A stretch of DNA of 64,000 bases from Dactylonectria macrodidyma (Eukaryota > Ascomycota > Sordariomycetes > Hypocreales > Nectriaceae): assembly GCA_020744425.1 (NCBI GenBank), contig JAGMUV010000003.1, forward strand, positions 868,001 through 932,000, given 5' to 3'. Shown piece by piece: positions 47,310 through 57,213 of the stretch (position 1 is its first letter; each line of letters opens with the position of its first letter). A model generated the notes under the pieces. It saw only the letters and a list, made by a program, of their open reading frames with translations. It did not search any database and had not been told where the DNA came from. The position numbers and the translations under genes were made by a program.

Positions 47310-48308
47310 CTAAACTTGCAATTAGTGGACGCTTGGTAGAAAGCAGCAGTTCTGTCGCGGTCAAGTCGTATCGCAATGTCGATCCGCAACTCCAGTGACC
47401 TTGATGGGAATCATGACGCGTGTTTCGATGAGCCATCAGCGGTCGGCCATGTGGAGACTCAAAGACACCGAAGTGCGGAGGTTGCGGGTAACGACCTTGC
47501 AGGGTTTCTTCGGATAGTGGACTTGTCGCCTTATCATGCCGTCAACATGACTCGCCATGTTCAATTCACTGACCGATAAGGTCACGACATATTCGAATTG
47601 CCAGAGACTGAGAGACGGGCAATGCTATGATTCAATGTTTACTGACTTGGCCTCTCACATTGGAAGCAATGAGACATGGGCCACAACTCTCATGAGTGAC
47701 TTGGTGATTGGCAACTGAGATTACCTCGTGACGTTTCACACGTCAAGGCTTCAGTCAAGGTTCCTCTTGGTGCATATATTGCTAATACTTTTGTTTAACT
47801 ACATGTATGAGTAGTAGTTGTGTGATTCTTCTCTTCGAGTAGATATTTGAAGTAAGCGTCAGGGACCACAAGTTCTCAAAACAGCACTCAGGTGAGGCCG
47901 CAAGGGCGGAGGTCCTTGGTAATCAACACTATTGAATGAGAACCAGCTTGTAGATGCCCGGCATTTCAATCGGTTTCATAAATGCGCCCCTATCTAATGG
48001 CCGACGCTCGCAGGCCGTCTTATCAATCCTCTTCCCTTGACATCACGTAAGTCATGCGGATCTGATCCGACAGCGGATAACGCACGTCTCCACTCGGACC
48101 GAGCTCCGGCCGGCCACTAATTGCGCAGAATGCGTGGGACCCTTCAGAGTTGGTAGTAATGTGATGACTGCTACCTTATTTATGAATGATAATAATTGCG
48201 ACAATAAAAATTTGGGACTCACTGAGTGTAATGATCGAAACCTAACCATTTCGCTTTACGTCCAGAAAACACATTGAGCCGAGCTTAAAACAAGCTCAAG
48301 CAGCAAGC
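47310..48308. promoter_or_regulatory. Divergent promoter, regulator / aldolase
   Basis: A 999-bp region between the start codons at 47309 (minus) and 48309 (plus). No gene is supported inside. It contains the fourth regulon motif at 48099 and a GATAACGCA word at about 48077. Confidence 0.55.
48099..48108 (+). promoter_or_regulatory. Putative island A operator, copy 4
   Basis: CCGAGCTCCG, inside the longer dyad CTCGGACCGAGCTCCGG. It lies 201 bp upstream of the aldolase start. Confidence 0.55.
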
Positions 48309-49409
48309 ATGTCAAACCAGATCACCTCGCCAGTCGTCGACCCGTCCGGCAAGACACGCTTAAGGGAGTCACTCGAGCGTGCGAAGGACAATCGTGGACC
48401 AAGTATCGGACAATGGCTTGAGTTCCCGGGATATACACTTGCCAAGACGATCGCGTCGCTGGGATCAGATGTGAGTTCCTCAAGTAAGCACCACCATTGC
48501 TTCAGTTCAGTAACAAGATTCCCTAGTCAGTGGGTTCTCATAGATTGCGAGCATGGGAATATCGATGATCATAATATGTACCTTCAAGTTGGGGCCGTCT
48601 CCTCAAGCGGAGCATCTCCCATCGTCAGAGTACCGGCCGGCGACTCGTGGATGATAAAGCGAGTGCTGGACGCAGGCGCTCATGGTATCATGGTGCCAAT
48701 GTGCGAGACCAAGGAGCAAGCAGAGGAGATCGTTAAAGCTTCCAAGTATCCGTCAGATAACTGGCCTCAAGGACGCCGAGGCGCAGGCGCAATGCTTGCA
48801 CCGGCAGCTTTCAACCAGACAGGGCGTGACTATTTGCTGAGAGCAAACGAAAACGTCATGATATGCGTCCAGATTGAATCCCGAAAAGCTGTCGAAAATG
48901 TGGAAGAAATTGCCGGAGTCGAGGGTATTGGTAATTGCGCAAACTCCTACATCTAACTTCTGGATCGCTGCTAAAATGTTTAGACATGCTCTTTATCGGA
49001 CCTAATGACCTCGCTTCATCCATGGGATACTTTGCATTCGACCACGCTTCCATACCAGAAGTCCAACAAGCCACTGAAAGAATCCTCCAAGCTACACTGG
49101 ACGCGGGGAAATTCGCTGGTCATTTTGCGCTGAGCGCAGAGATTGGTGCGCCGCATTCATGCTCATAGAAGCTTCCTCTATTTTCGATACTAATGTTACC
49201 TGGCAGCTGCTCAACGATACAAGCAAGGGTTTCACTTCGTGAACTGTGGTGCTGACATTGTCGCTGTAACAGCTTGGATGTCAACCGAGATGGGAAAGCT
49301 GAAGACATTAGTGCAAGAGACGGAAGTTACGAAGAATGGCGAGATCAAAGCAAATGGTCATAATAACAAAGGCGTGAAGGAAGGAAGTACTAATGGCTAT
49401 TTAGGCTGA
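48309..49409 (+). CDS. HpcH/HpaI-type aldolase (macrophomate-synthase-like), island A
   Basis: Four exons, 48309-48470, 48531-48930, 48984-49145 and 49207-49409, give 308 residues. The first acceptor was placed at TCAG/TGG because it yields GSDWVLIDCEHGNIDD in frame. The residues of class II HpaI-type pyruvate aldolases are present: His in DCEHG, Arg in SPIVRVPAG, the QGRRGAGAM loop, and the metal ligands Glu in VQIES and Asp in LFIGPNDL. Known reactions: reversible cleavage of 4-hydroxy-2-oxo acids to pyruvate and an aldehyde. The related macrophomate synthase decarboxylates oxaloacetate. The C-terminus ends with a 25-residue polar tail. In island A it could cleave the 2-oxo acid made by the aminotransferase. 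Confidence 0.88.
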
Positions 49410-50230
49410 GAGAGCGTAAAAGCTTCATCTTCAGTAACCGTGGAAGCATTGGGTGCTAGAGATGCTTAATCCTTTGTACCAGCAACTCGCTCTCGATGGA
49501 ACGGACAACTAATTCTGTACTGGATAGGTAGCTAAGTCTGATTTTTCGTCGTTTTGCGCAGACCCCTCCGTTGTTGTCGTTAGGATGAGGGCGGAACCGA
49601 GTGTGTTGCTGGAACAGGATTTTGCTACAGAAGGAGAAGGAATCAGCCGCTGCTAAACACAGGGGTTGGGCCCATGGCTCGTTGGTGCCCAAATTATTGT
49701 CATCCTGCTCGAGAGAGGACATTTTCCCTCCACAGCCATGACTTAGCCTAAGCCGTGATGTGTAACCTCCACAATACGACACCAAATTCCACCCGGGCAA
49801 CTAGCATGGGTTCACACCTCAGTCCTCATGGTTCGGCTGAGATGCGAGCGAGTGATTGATATGAGGTACCCTCGTAAGAAAAGTTCCCGCTCCCATGGAA
49901 GGCGAAAGTCAATAACGGCAGTTGCCCCTCGTAGGCCGTGGCGCCGCCAAATGTCCTTCAAGGGATAACACTTACCACCTGAACTCTCTACGTACTCCTC
50001 TAGTGGAGCAGAATGCCAGGCTTAGCTAATTAGGATCCTCTTTCCTAACTCCTAGCGGTATTGCGTTCAACGGCGGCTCATATTGAAAAGTTAGACACAC
50101 CTGTAAGTTTTTTGCTCAGGTTAACCTCGTCGTAATACGCCCTCCAGAATAGTGAAAGCAAAATGTGCTTCTTCAATTTCTATCTGTGTCCATGCGGGGA
50201 CTTGGATATAAAGACCGGATCGTCTGACTT
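49410..50230. other. Intergenic region
   Basis: No supported gene. It holds the aldolase 3' region and the upstream region of the F-box-like gene. Confidence 0.45.
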
Positions 50231-50923
50231 ATGACGATGCCCTTAACCATTCCTGTTTCTGCACATCCTCCGACAACACCGAGTTTCCGCTTTCTAGCCA
50301 TGGATGCCTTTACCGAATTCCCACCCGAGCTCCGGCTTCTCATGCTGGAGTCACTTTTCAGCTTCCAAGAAGCAATCACGCTGAGTCATGCATCGTCTAT
50401 CTGGCTCCAGCTCTTCAACAATTTCAAGAACAGCATTTGCCTGGGGTATGTTCAGAGAGATCTCGATGATGACCCGATGCAAGATGCCATAGCCATCATG
50501 ACTTTCCCAAAGACCTCAAAACGGCTCAATAAAATAGCCCATGATAAGGTGGTTCTCGAACATCTTCGTCGATGGGGTCAAATATCTCTCTGGGATCCGA
50601 CCAAAATTAGACAAATCAATTTCAGAATGGCCTTCGAGTTGCAATCTCTATGCAAATGCGTATGGATTTATATCGATGATTATTTGACAAAAGCCACCAG
50701 CGAATCACTTCCTCAGGCGTACGGTCAGCTCCCCAAATGGTCTCCATCTTTCAAAAGGAGAGCTCGGTTGCACCCACAACACATGCAGCCAAAGCAAGGG
50801 GTTTGCATCGACCGAGACAGTCTCACTTGGGATCAAAAGCGCCGGATCTTTCAAGCGTTTCTAAGATACGAGCTACTTTGTCGAGTTCATGGCCCTTGTA
50901 GAAACGATGTGGCATATACATGA
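50231..50923 (+). CDS. F-box-like protein, possibly truncated
   Basis: A single open frame of 230 residues from the ATG at 50231, or 207 from the ATG at 50300. MDAFTEFPPELRLLMLESL resembles the start of a fungal F-box. The rest (NKIAHDKVVLEHLRRWGQIS, RRIFQAFLRYELLCRVHGP) resembles uncharacterised fungal F-box-associated proteins. The frame stops with TGA at 50921-50923. The same frame then stays open for 65 more codons to 51119, with protein-like sequence such as AGYILPPNDPFRHWDWTLL. Either an intron or sequence error is missed, or a nonsense mutation has truncated the gene. F-box proteins choose targets for SCF ubiquitin ligases. The target is unknown. Confidence 0.55.
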   Translation: MTMPLTIPVSAHPPTTPSFRFLAMDAFTEFPPELRLLMLESLFSFQEAITLSHASSIWLQLFNNFKNSICLGYVQRDLDDDPMQDAIAIMTFPKTSKRLNKIAHDKVVLEHLRRWGQISLWDPTKIRQINFRMAFELQSLCKCVWIYIDDYLTKATSESLPQAYGQLPKWSPSFKRRARLHPQHMQPKQGVCIDRDSLTWDQKRRIFQAFLRYELLCRVHGPCRNDVAYT

Positions 50924-51413
50924 AGGAATGGGGGTTGTTGGCATGACCTCCACGAGCTCAACGAGGGTGAAGCAGTTGGTGTTACAGCCGGCTACATTTT
51001 GCCTCCAAACGACCCGTTCCGGCATTGGGACTGGACCCTCCTAAATCGAATGGAAGGGAAGGTTGCCCTGACTCCAGATGAAGTGGGATTTGGACGTCGT
51101 CAAAATTCAAGTGGTTGAACAAACCGTTTTGGAAAGCTCAATTATTAGTTTGAGCCCATAAAACTGGTTAGCAATTGTGTTTGGTCTCGGTCAAGTGGAC
51201 ATCTGCGGCGTTAAGACGTATTTTAAGGTACCCTTAGCACATAGCTTATGTTGAATTACTACCATAAGTTATTCTGATACTGAGTGCTGCACACTGATAA
51301 TTCATCAACAAAACACGCCTTGGTCCAGTTTCTTCACATTTCGGAGAAGAAACGTAGAACCCATATGTCTAACTCAAAGACACCGTCAAGCTGAGACTGC
51401 CTCCACAATTACG

Positions 51414-54205
51414 TCAAATCCAAGCAGTATCAAATCCAAGCGGATCCAAGTCGTAGAATAACCAGTCCCCCTGAGAGAGCATTGGTAGGCCCTCTGTGAT
51501 TTCTGCAGGGCCAAAGCCTTCGAAATCGAAAATTGGTGATGCTGGACCATGTTCTTGTTCCTGAGTGCTGGTAGCGAGCTCGAGGCCAGGCCGATTAAAG
51601 TTCCGGTCATACTGGCCAATCGACTCCATAGAATTAACATTGGCGGTGGGAAATTCTTCATTAACGCTTCCTGGGCTTTTGTCGTGTGTAGCAAGAAGCA
51701 AACGAAGTTGCGTCATATGAAGTGAGAGTAACTTTGCCGTTTTTGAGGCAGGGTGTTCTTTGTCCAGGGCACATCTAGCGAGGTTCAACTTCATCGATCC
51801 AACGATGGCAATAGAGTCAACAAGATCTACCCTCGTGGGTACGATGCATGCCGCCTATATATATTCACACAATTAGTAAATCCATACCAACTTTACCGTG
51901 TTTTTTTTTTGCAGCGATGGTGATAGACTTGAGGGAGACAGGTTTTCCAGTTTCTTACCTTGAGAAGAATGGTGACTGCGAATAGAACCCTGCCATAGAC
52001 GCGGAAAGGCACGGTAGTAAGATTCCCGTTGTCAGCCAAGGAGATGACAGTGGCCAACAAGGAACGCGACCCATCGACTGCTACTTTGATGAAATGATAG
52101 TCGTCGCGGTTACCCGGACTGGAGACCAAGAATTCTTGGACCTTGGAGAGATAGTCGCCGATATTGGAACCATCGAAACGCAAGTCGGCCCGCTCTGATA
52201 ATAATTTGGATAATTTTTGTACCGATATAGAGGCAAGCTGGATTCGGACGGCCTGATACTCGATATCGAGGATCTCGCACATCGAAGACGAAGCTGTCAA
52301 GGCCAAAAGAGTGTTAGTAGTGGCTGATCTAACGGGCTCGTGGTTAATTTCAGAATGAACCTACAATTTGACATCCGAAAAGCCTGGAGATTCTTGTCCA
52401 GGAGTGCAAGATAATGATGTAACAATTTAATATGGGACATGTCCCGGTTTTGTAGAGCATCAGACTGGGGCAGCTCCATGAGCTCGGCCATTGAGTCTCG
52501 GGTAAGCTTTGAGAGGTATCCCCAAGCTAGGAGAGACTGTAACCATTCCTTTTCCTTGTCGCTTACCACAGCAGCGCGGCGTTCGAGTATTTCGAAGTCT
52601 ACGTCTTCCAGAACTTGTTGGTGGTTGGAGATGACGCACGGTTTGATGGCCGAATGGGTGGCGTAGATTCCGACTAGCAGCCGTACTCGGGTCCTACGAT
52701 AAACGTATCGCTCCTCGCTTGTCATGATTTTGGAATTGGACTCTAGGGCACGCTTTCTCAAGGAGGCAGTGTCTAGCTCATTTGCTAAGGTGGAAGCCAT
52801 TCCCAGAAGCATGCTACAATGCAAATTAGCTGCTGATGCGTAACGCCCCTCGCTATTCACCCAACTCGGGATGAACCTCGTAATTGGACATCGACCTTAC
52901 CCTGAGATCCTGTCTGACCGAATGATCGGCTCGCTGAGATCGGCCATCCACTGCGCTGCTGAGAATATAGGTGAGCAAAGGGCGATGATAGTAAGTACGG
53001 CAGGCATACCATTCGCGATCCTGATGTGTCTATCTGAGTCCTCCAGGGTTCCTGACTGCCACATTCGGGTTGTTCCAACCGAACCCGCTTCATAAGTAAC
53101 CACGTCATTCATATCATCCGGTGGTAAGCTGACTGCAGCCCTCGGTGGCCACTCGATGAGCAGAAGAAGGGCTAGTACGGTACCAAATGTTCTGAGTTTG
53201 GACTCTGATCCCCTCTCCTTGGCCCAGAAGACCTGCTCGAAAAGTCCTTTGACGATTTTCCAGCATTGCGCATGCAAAAGTTCGCTGCTCGGGGAATTGC
53301 TGGTTGCTGAAAGATTATGGAACATGGATGATATGGTGATAATGGTATAGCAGAGAATCGGTTCGGACACGACTAGGTGGCGGTGGCTTTGAGGATCTGC
53401 GAAGAAGTCCGACGCTATCGGTGTCATCGGTCCCAAAACTCGGAAAAATCTACGGAAAGCGCTCTGTCAGCCTCGTGTTCGTTCTCGTACGAAGAGAAGT
53501 TGAGGTGAGATCTGCTCTGACGTACTCGGTAACATACCAAGCCGCCTCCTCCGCGCGCAGCCACCCCTTTCGAACGAGCCAGCAGATGTCCCAGGCCTCG
53601 TGTAATACCGCGATGCGTAGAGAAGGAGACGGAGGATGCGTGCCACTTCTCTCTTCTTGAGCTGCAGGGTCTGTTTGAGAGACTAGCGGCGATGTATCTT
53701 GAGTTTCTACTGATCTGGTCGCAGTTTGCCCCTTTTGCCATGCTGAATCGGATGATTGAGCTACTCGAAGGGAAACATTAAGAGCATCAGTGGAATTATA
53801 TACCGCTTCTCGGATTAGTGAGTACGGCCCAGAATCTTCGGATTGTTGAATCGATTGCATATTATCAGGCGATCCAGGCGGTAACAATCGAGTGTGGTTT
53901 GAAGAGGGACTTTGTGGGTCGAGGATAGTTGTATCTAAGGAAGAACCAGCTCTCCTACTGCGAATCTCTCGTTCGCGGTCGTCAGAAGCGTTCGAATGTG
54001 ACGGAACACACAACAGATCCATGCGCCGACATCGAACGCAAGGGAGTTTGGGTTGGTTGGTGTTACCGACATCGCAACGGACCTATATATGTCAAATGAG
54101 GTTAATTGTCAGGAGTCATACAACTATAGGAAGATGAAGTGAGCATTGTTAGACCTTTCGCAATCGACATGCTTTGCATGCTCTATACGTGCGCCTTGAA
54201 GACAT
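51414..54205 (-). CDS. Zn2Cys6 transcription factor of island B
   Basis: A multi-exon minus-strand gene. Exon 1 (54205-54155) encodes MSSRRTYRACKACRLRK. Exon 2, from 54082, continues VRCDVGNTNQPKLPCVRC then RRMDLLCVPSH, giving C-x2-C-x6-C-x11-C-x2-C-x6-C. The middle is a helical fungal regulatory domain. Recognisable pieces are FFADPQSHRHLVVSEPILCY, TFGTVLALLLLIEWPPRA and RIANGMPAVLTIIALCSPIF. The end is acidic and aromatic (GDWLFYDLDPLGFDTAWI), which could be an activation segment. Several internal junctions are unresolved. It lies next to the carrier, oxidase and P450 of island B and is the best candidate for their control through CGG sites. Confidence 0.83.
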
Positions 54206-54617
54206 AGAGGAGGGAACGTGGATGGGACTGAGGTCTAAAACGAGAGGTGCAGGCACTGTGAATAGGGTGTATCAAGAGGAGGGATGGCAGCCGCTTTTAT
54301 AAGGCAATCATTACCTCCCCGTGACCCTTGTCAAGGCGGGGGTGGGGAAGTGATTGGAGTTATTAAGTGGGGTTGGGTAAGCCTTGGTTCACACTACAAG
54401 TTTCTTTGCTGCCAAAGGAGCGGCTGGATGGTCAGAGGTCTACGGAGTAAGGGAAGGGTTTAAAGAATATCCAGACTGACTGGTTAGACGGTGCGTTTTA
54501 TCACTATGGTCCCCAGGAATTAACTAATCAATAACACTTCTATGTAGACCACCTATGAATTCAATCTGAAACACGGCCTCGTCCATCGTCTTGATTTGGG
54601 CAACGCTCTCCCATGGA
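54206..54617. other. Promoter of the island B regulator
   Basis: A 412-bp region between the regulator start and the 3' end of the carrier. I did not find the island B 15-mer in it. No gene seen. Confidence 0.5.
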
Positions 54618-56543
54618 CTATAGCTGATATCGGAAATCCTTGTTCTCCACGTCCGTCACATCATCGAGGCCATGTTCGGTACCTGCAGGGCCATTCTCCA
54701 CTTCTCTCTTGCTGTTCTTGCGTGCAAGATGCAATCTGAGGAGCACGGCCAGGACGGAACAGCTGGCTAAGCAAATCATCGTCCCCATGAAGCCTGGATC
54801 ATACCGTGGCGCATCCTTGCTAAAGTAAAAATATGTAAACAATCGTTCAGGTGAGCCCAGTAAAAACATCAACGTACCGGTTGAAGATTTGCGGTCCCAT
54901 GATCGACCCAAGACAGTAGAACACAAAGATTCCGGCGGAACTAGTGGCTTTCTTTGTGTACCCTCCCACGTTGCAGGTTCCCAGACCAATGACCTGTATG
55001 TAGGCTGATGAGAAAAAGTTCATCATGTAAAAGCCCGACAGTCGGCCAACATTGTTCTCCGTTGGTAATCGCCACCTGGATAGCTAATCAGTACAGATCG
55101 TGACTTGAAGATGACGCTAAAACTTACGAGACGCAGCAACCCACCACCGCTAGCAAGCAGCCGCAGACAATCAGTATGAGCCGAATGTTTGGGATTTTTC
55201 GTCCCAAGGTCGCCGAAGTTAGAATGCAAATGAAAGCCATGACCCCGTTAGGCATGTTGAGAAGCAGGGACTGCTCCTTGGTGAAGCCCATGTCGCTGAA
55301 AATCAGTGGACCGAAGGAAGATATCGGGCCACTCACGACGCTCGTCAGCATTGCCATAAGGTTGACAGTCCAAAAGTTGACACTTTTCAGGCACTCGAGG
55401 ACGTGAGGCAGCTTGAAATGACGGTCTAACGACCCCGCATTGTCGGCCTTCATGCGCTCCTGGATGAGGCCACGCTCTTCGTCTGTGAAGCCTTTTGCTG
55501 AGAGGGGAGAATCGGGGAAGAACAAGACTATGACGACAGACCACAGGAATGTTATGCCTCCCGCAATGATAAACATCCACTGCCATGACGAGGGGGTTTT
55601 GGTCTTGATGTGGCCAATGCCAAAGCTGATGACGGGTACGATGAGGTTCGAACCGCCACTGAAACTGTACCATAGGCCAGACCGAAGAAGCTGTTCCCGT
55701 TTGGTGTACCACATCGAGACAACGAGCCTAGAAGCGTTAGTAGTGCTGCTTGATCCGTTGCCACTCAGTCCCATTACTCAAATAAATGCCGGTGCCACGC
55801 CGCTTTCAATCATTCCAAGAAAGAACCTGTTAACAAGGAGGCCTTCGTATGTGGTGCATCCAGCGGTGGATAGCACAATAGCGGACCAGACGACGACCAG
55901 TACAGCACACACCTTGCCGGTAGGAAACATTTGGGCCAAATAGGAAATCTTTTGTCATAGTGGAATATTAGCATACAAGCTTAATCCGTCGATGTGTTGA
56001 GTACCTACAGGGAAGGCACCGAGCAAATATCCACAATAGAATATCATGGATGCATTGGAGTATCTTTCCTACTGGTTAGTCCATAGTCGACAACCTGCGC
56101 CGTCTAACCATTAGAAGTCAGGAACCTACCGAGAGGCTTCGATATCCAGCCCAAGATCCTGGATCAAACCATAAACCGCAGCATGGCCAAGGATCACCTT
56201 GTCGTAGTATTGCAATCCATATGTGATACACATCTGTTCCCTGATCAGTGCCAAACTCCACCAGCATAGACGCCATTGAGAAGACGGAGCCCACGTACAA
56301 TTGGCAGTAGCCTCATGTCGATCTTCCTGTACCCGTCGTCGAATCAGCGATTGTTCTTGCTTTAATAAGGATTGACGAAGGTCAAGAGCCATACCTGACC
56401 AACCGCCGCATGGCTCTCTGCGTTGCCTCATCAGTCAAAGAAGGATCTGGCATCTTCTGGGACTCGCACGATCCATCCATGTTAGATGGGCCGAGCGGGG
56501 CTTCGACGTGCTCAGTCACAGCTTGAACTGTTTTGGTGGCCAT
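54618..56543 (-). CDS. MFS carrier, Dal5/allantoate-permease type (island B)
   Basis: A multi-exon minus-strand gene that starts at 56543 (MATKTVQAVTEHVEAPLGPS). Exons 1-3 begin at 56543, 56326 and 56233. They join to RRLVRKIDMRLLPIMCITYG followed by LQYYDKVILGHAAVYGLIQD, the family opening. Later blocks are VSMWYTKREQLLRSGLWYSF, IAGGITFLWSVVIVLFFPD, the cytosolic loop DEERGLIQERMKADNAGS, and VGGYTKKATSSAGIFVFYCL. KDAPRYDPGFMGTM leads into the last membrane span, and an acidic tail ends in DFRYQL. It is probably a plasma-membrane importer of an organic anion. It is divergent from the VAO-type oxidase, with a CGG-rich promoter between them. Confidence 0.87.
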
Positions 56544-56810
56544 GAGGATCAGTGATCAAGGCTAGGTGGCCGGCACTGAAGAATGGCAAATCGACCACGT
56601 ATCGTTTTGATATCGAAATATCTGAGCTTGAGCAAAGATGAGAGAAAGGAGATGTGCGATTGTAGTTCTGAGTCTGGGTTTTGAAGGGTCCAGATGGGGG
56701 ATCATATATTGCCCCCGGATTTTAACATGCATCCCCAGGTTTCCCCATGAGATCGCATCTCAACTCCGCATCGATTCTCTAGGTAGGAATGCGGGGGAGA
56801 ATGACAAGCC

Positions 56811-56825
56811 TACCGCACTTCTCCG
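56811..56825 (-). promoter_or_regulatory. Inverted copy of the island B 15-mer
   Basis: TACCGCACTTCTCCG on the plus strand, the exact reverse complement of 57005-57019. On the minus strand it reads CGG-N7-CGG. Confidence 0.65.
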
Positions 56826-56995
56826 CCCGTCCTCGGCTACCTTGACCTACACACCGGTAACAAATCACGGATGATTCGTAGAATATTAGCAAAATTGCCT
56901 CTCTCTCATGAAGGGTGATTCTCTTTCCCAAAACCGCCTTACTACATGTGGTAAAACTTGGGATTGCCAAGGCGCCACCAACGTGACGAAGGCCG

Positions 56996-57046
56996 CGGTG
57001 ACCCCGGAGAAGTGCGGTAAAGCGCGGAGGGGGCGGTAAAGCGCGG
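56996..57046 (+). promoter_or_regulatory. Helically phased array of six CGG triplets
   Basis: CGG triplets start at 56996, 57005, 57015, 57025, 57034 and 57044, so steps are 9, 10, 10, 9 and 10 bp. The 13-mer CGGTAAAGCGCGG occurs twice (57015 and 57034). Zn2Cys6 proteins typically bind CGG half-sites. The array is 168-218 bp from the oxidase start. Confidence 0.65.
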
Positions 57047-57213
57047 ACGTGGTGGTAGAGTAATGCTCTCCTCCCCTTCGGACTAGTAGAGTCTAGTGAC
57101 TTCCAATTCGTAGAAATAGATATATAGAGATATAGAGCTAGTCATGCTATTCGGATCTTTCTTCTCCATCTGTCTGTACAGGCTGACTATTGCCTCGCTC
57201 TTCGACTATCACC

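Larger units (their letters stand above)
56544..57213. promoter_or_regulatory. Divergent promoter, island B carrier / VAO-type oxidase
   Basis: A 670-bp region between start codons at 56543 (minus) and 57214 (plus). It carries an exact 15-bp inverted repeat (56811-56825 and 57005-57019) and a phased CGG array at 56996-57046. No gene inside. Confidence 0.65.

Noticed and set aside
48309..49409. Naming the aldolase a macrophomate synthase
   Set aside because: The fold and key residues fit the whole HpcH/HpaI family. Nothing in the sequence fixes the oxaloacetate-decarboxylating Diels-Alder-type activity.
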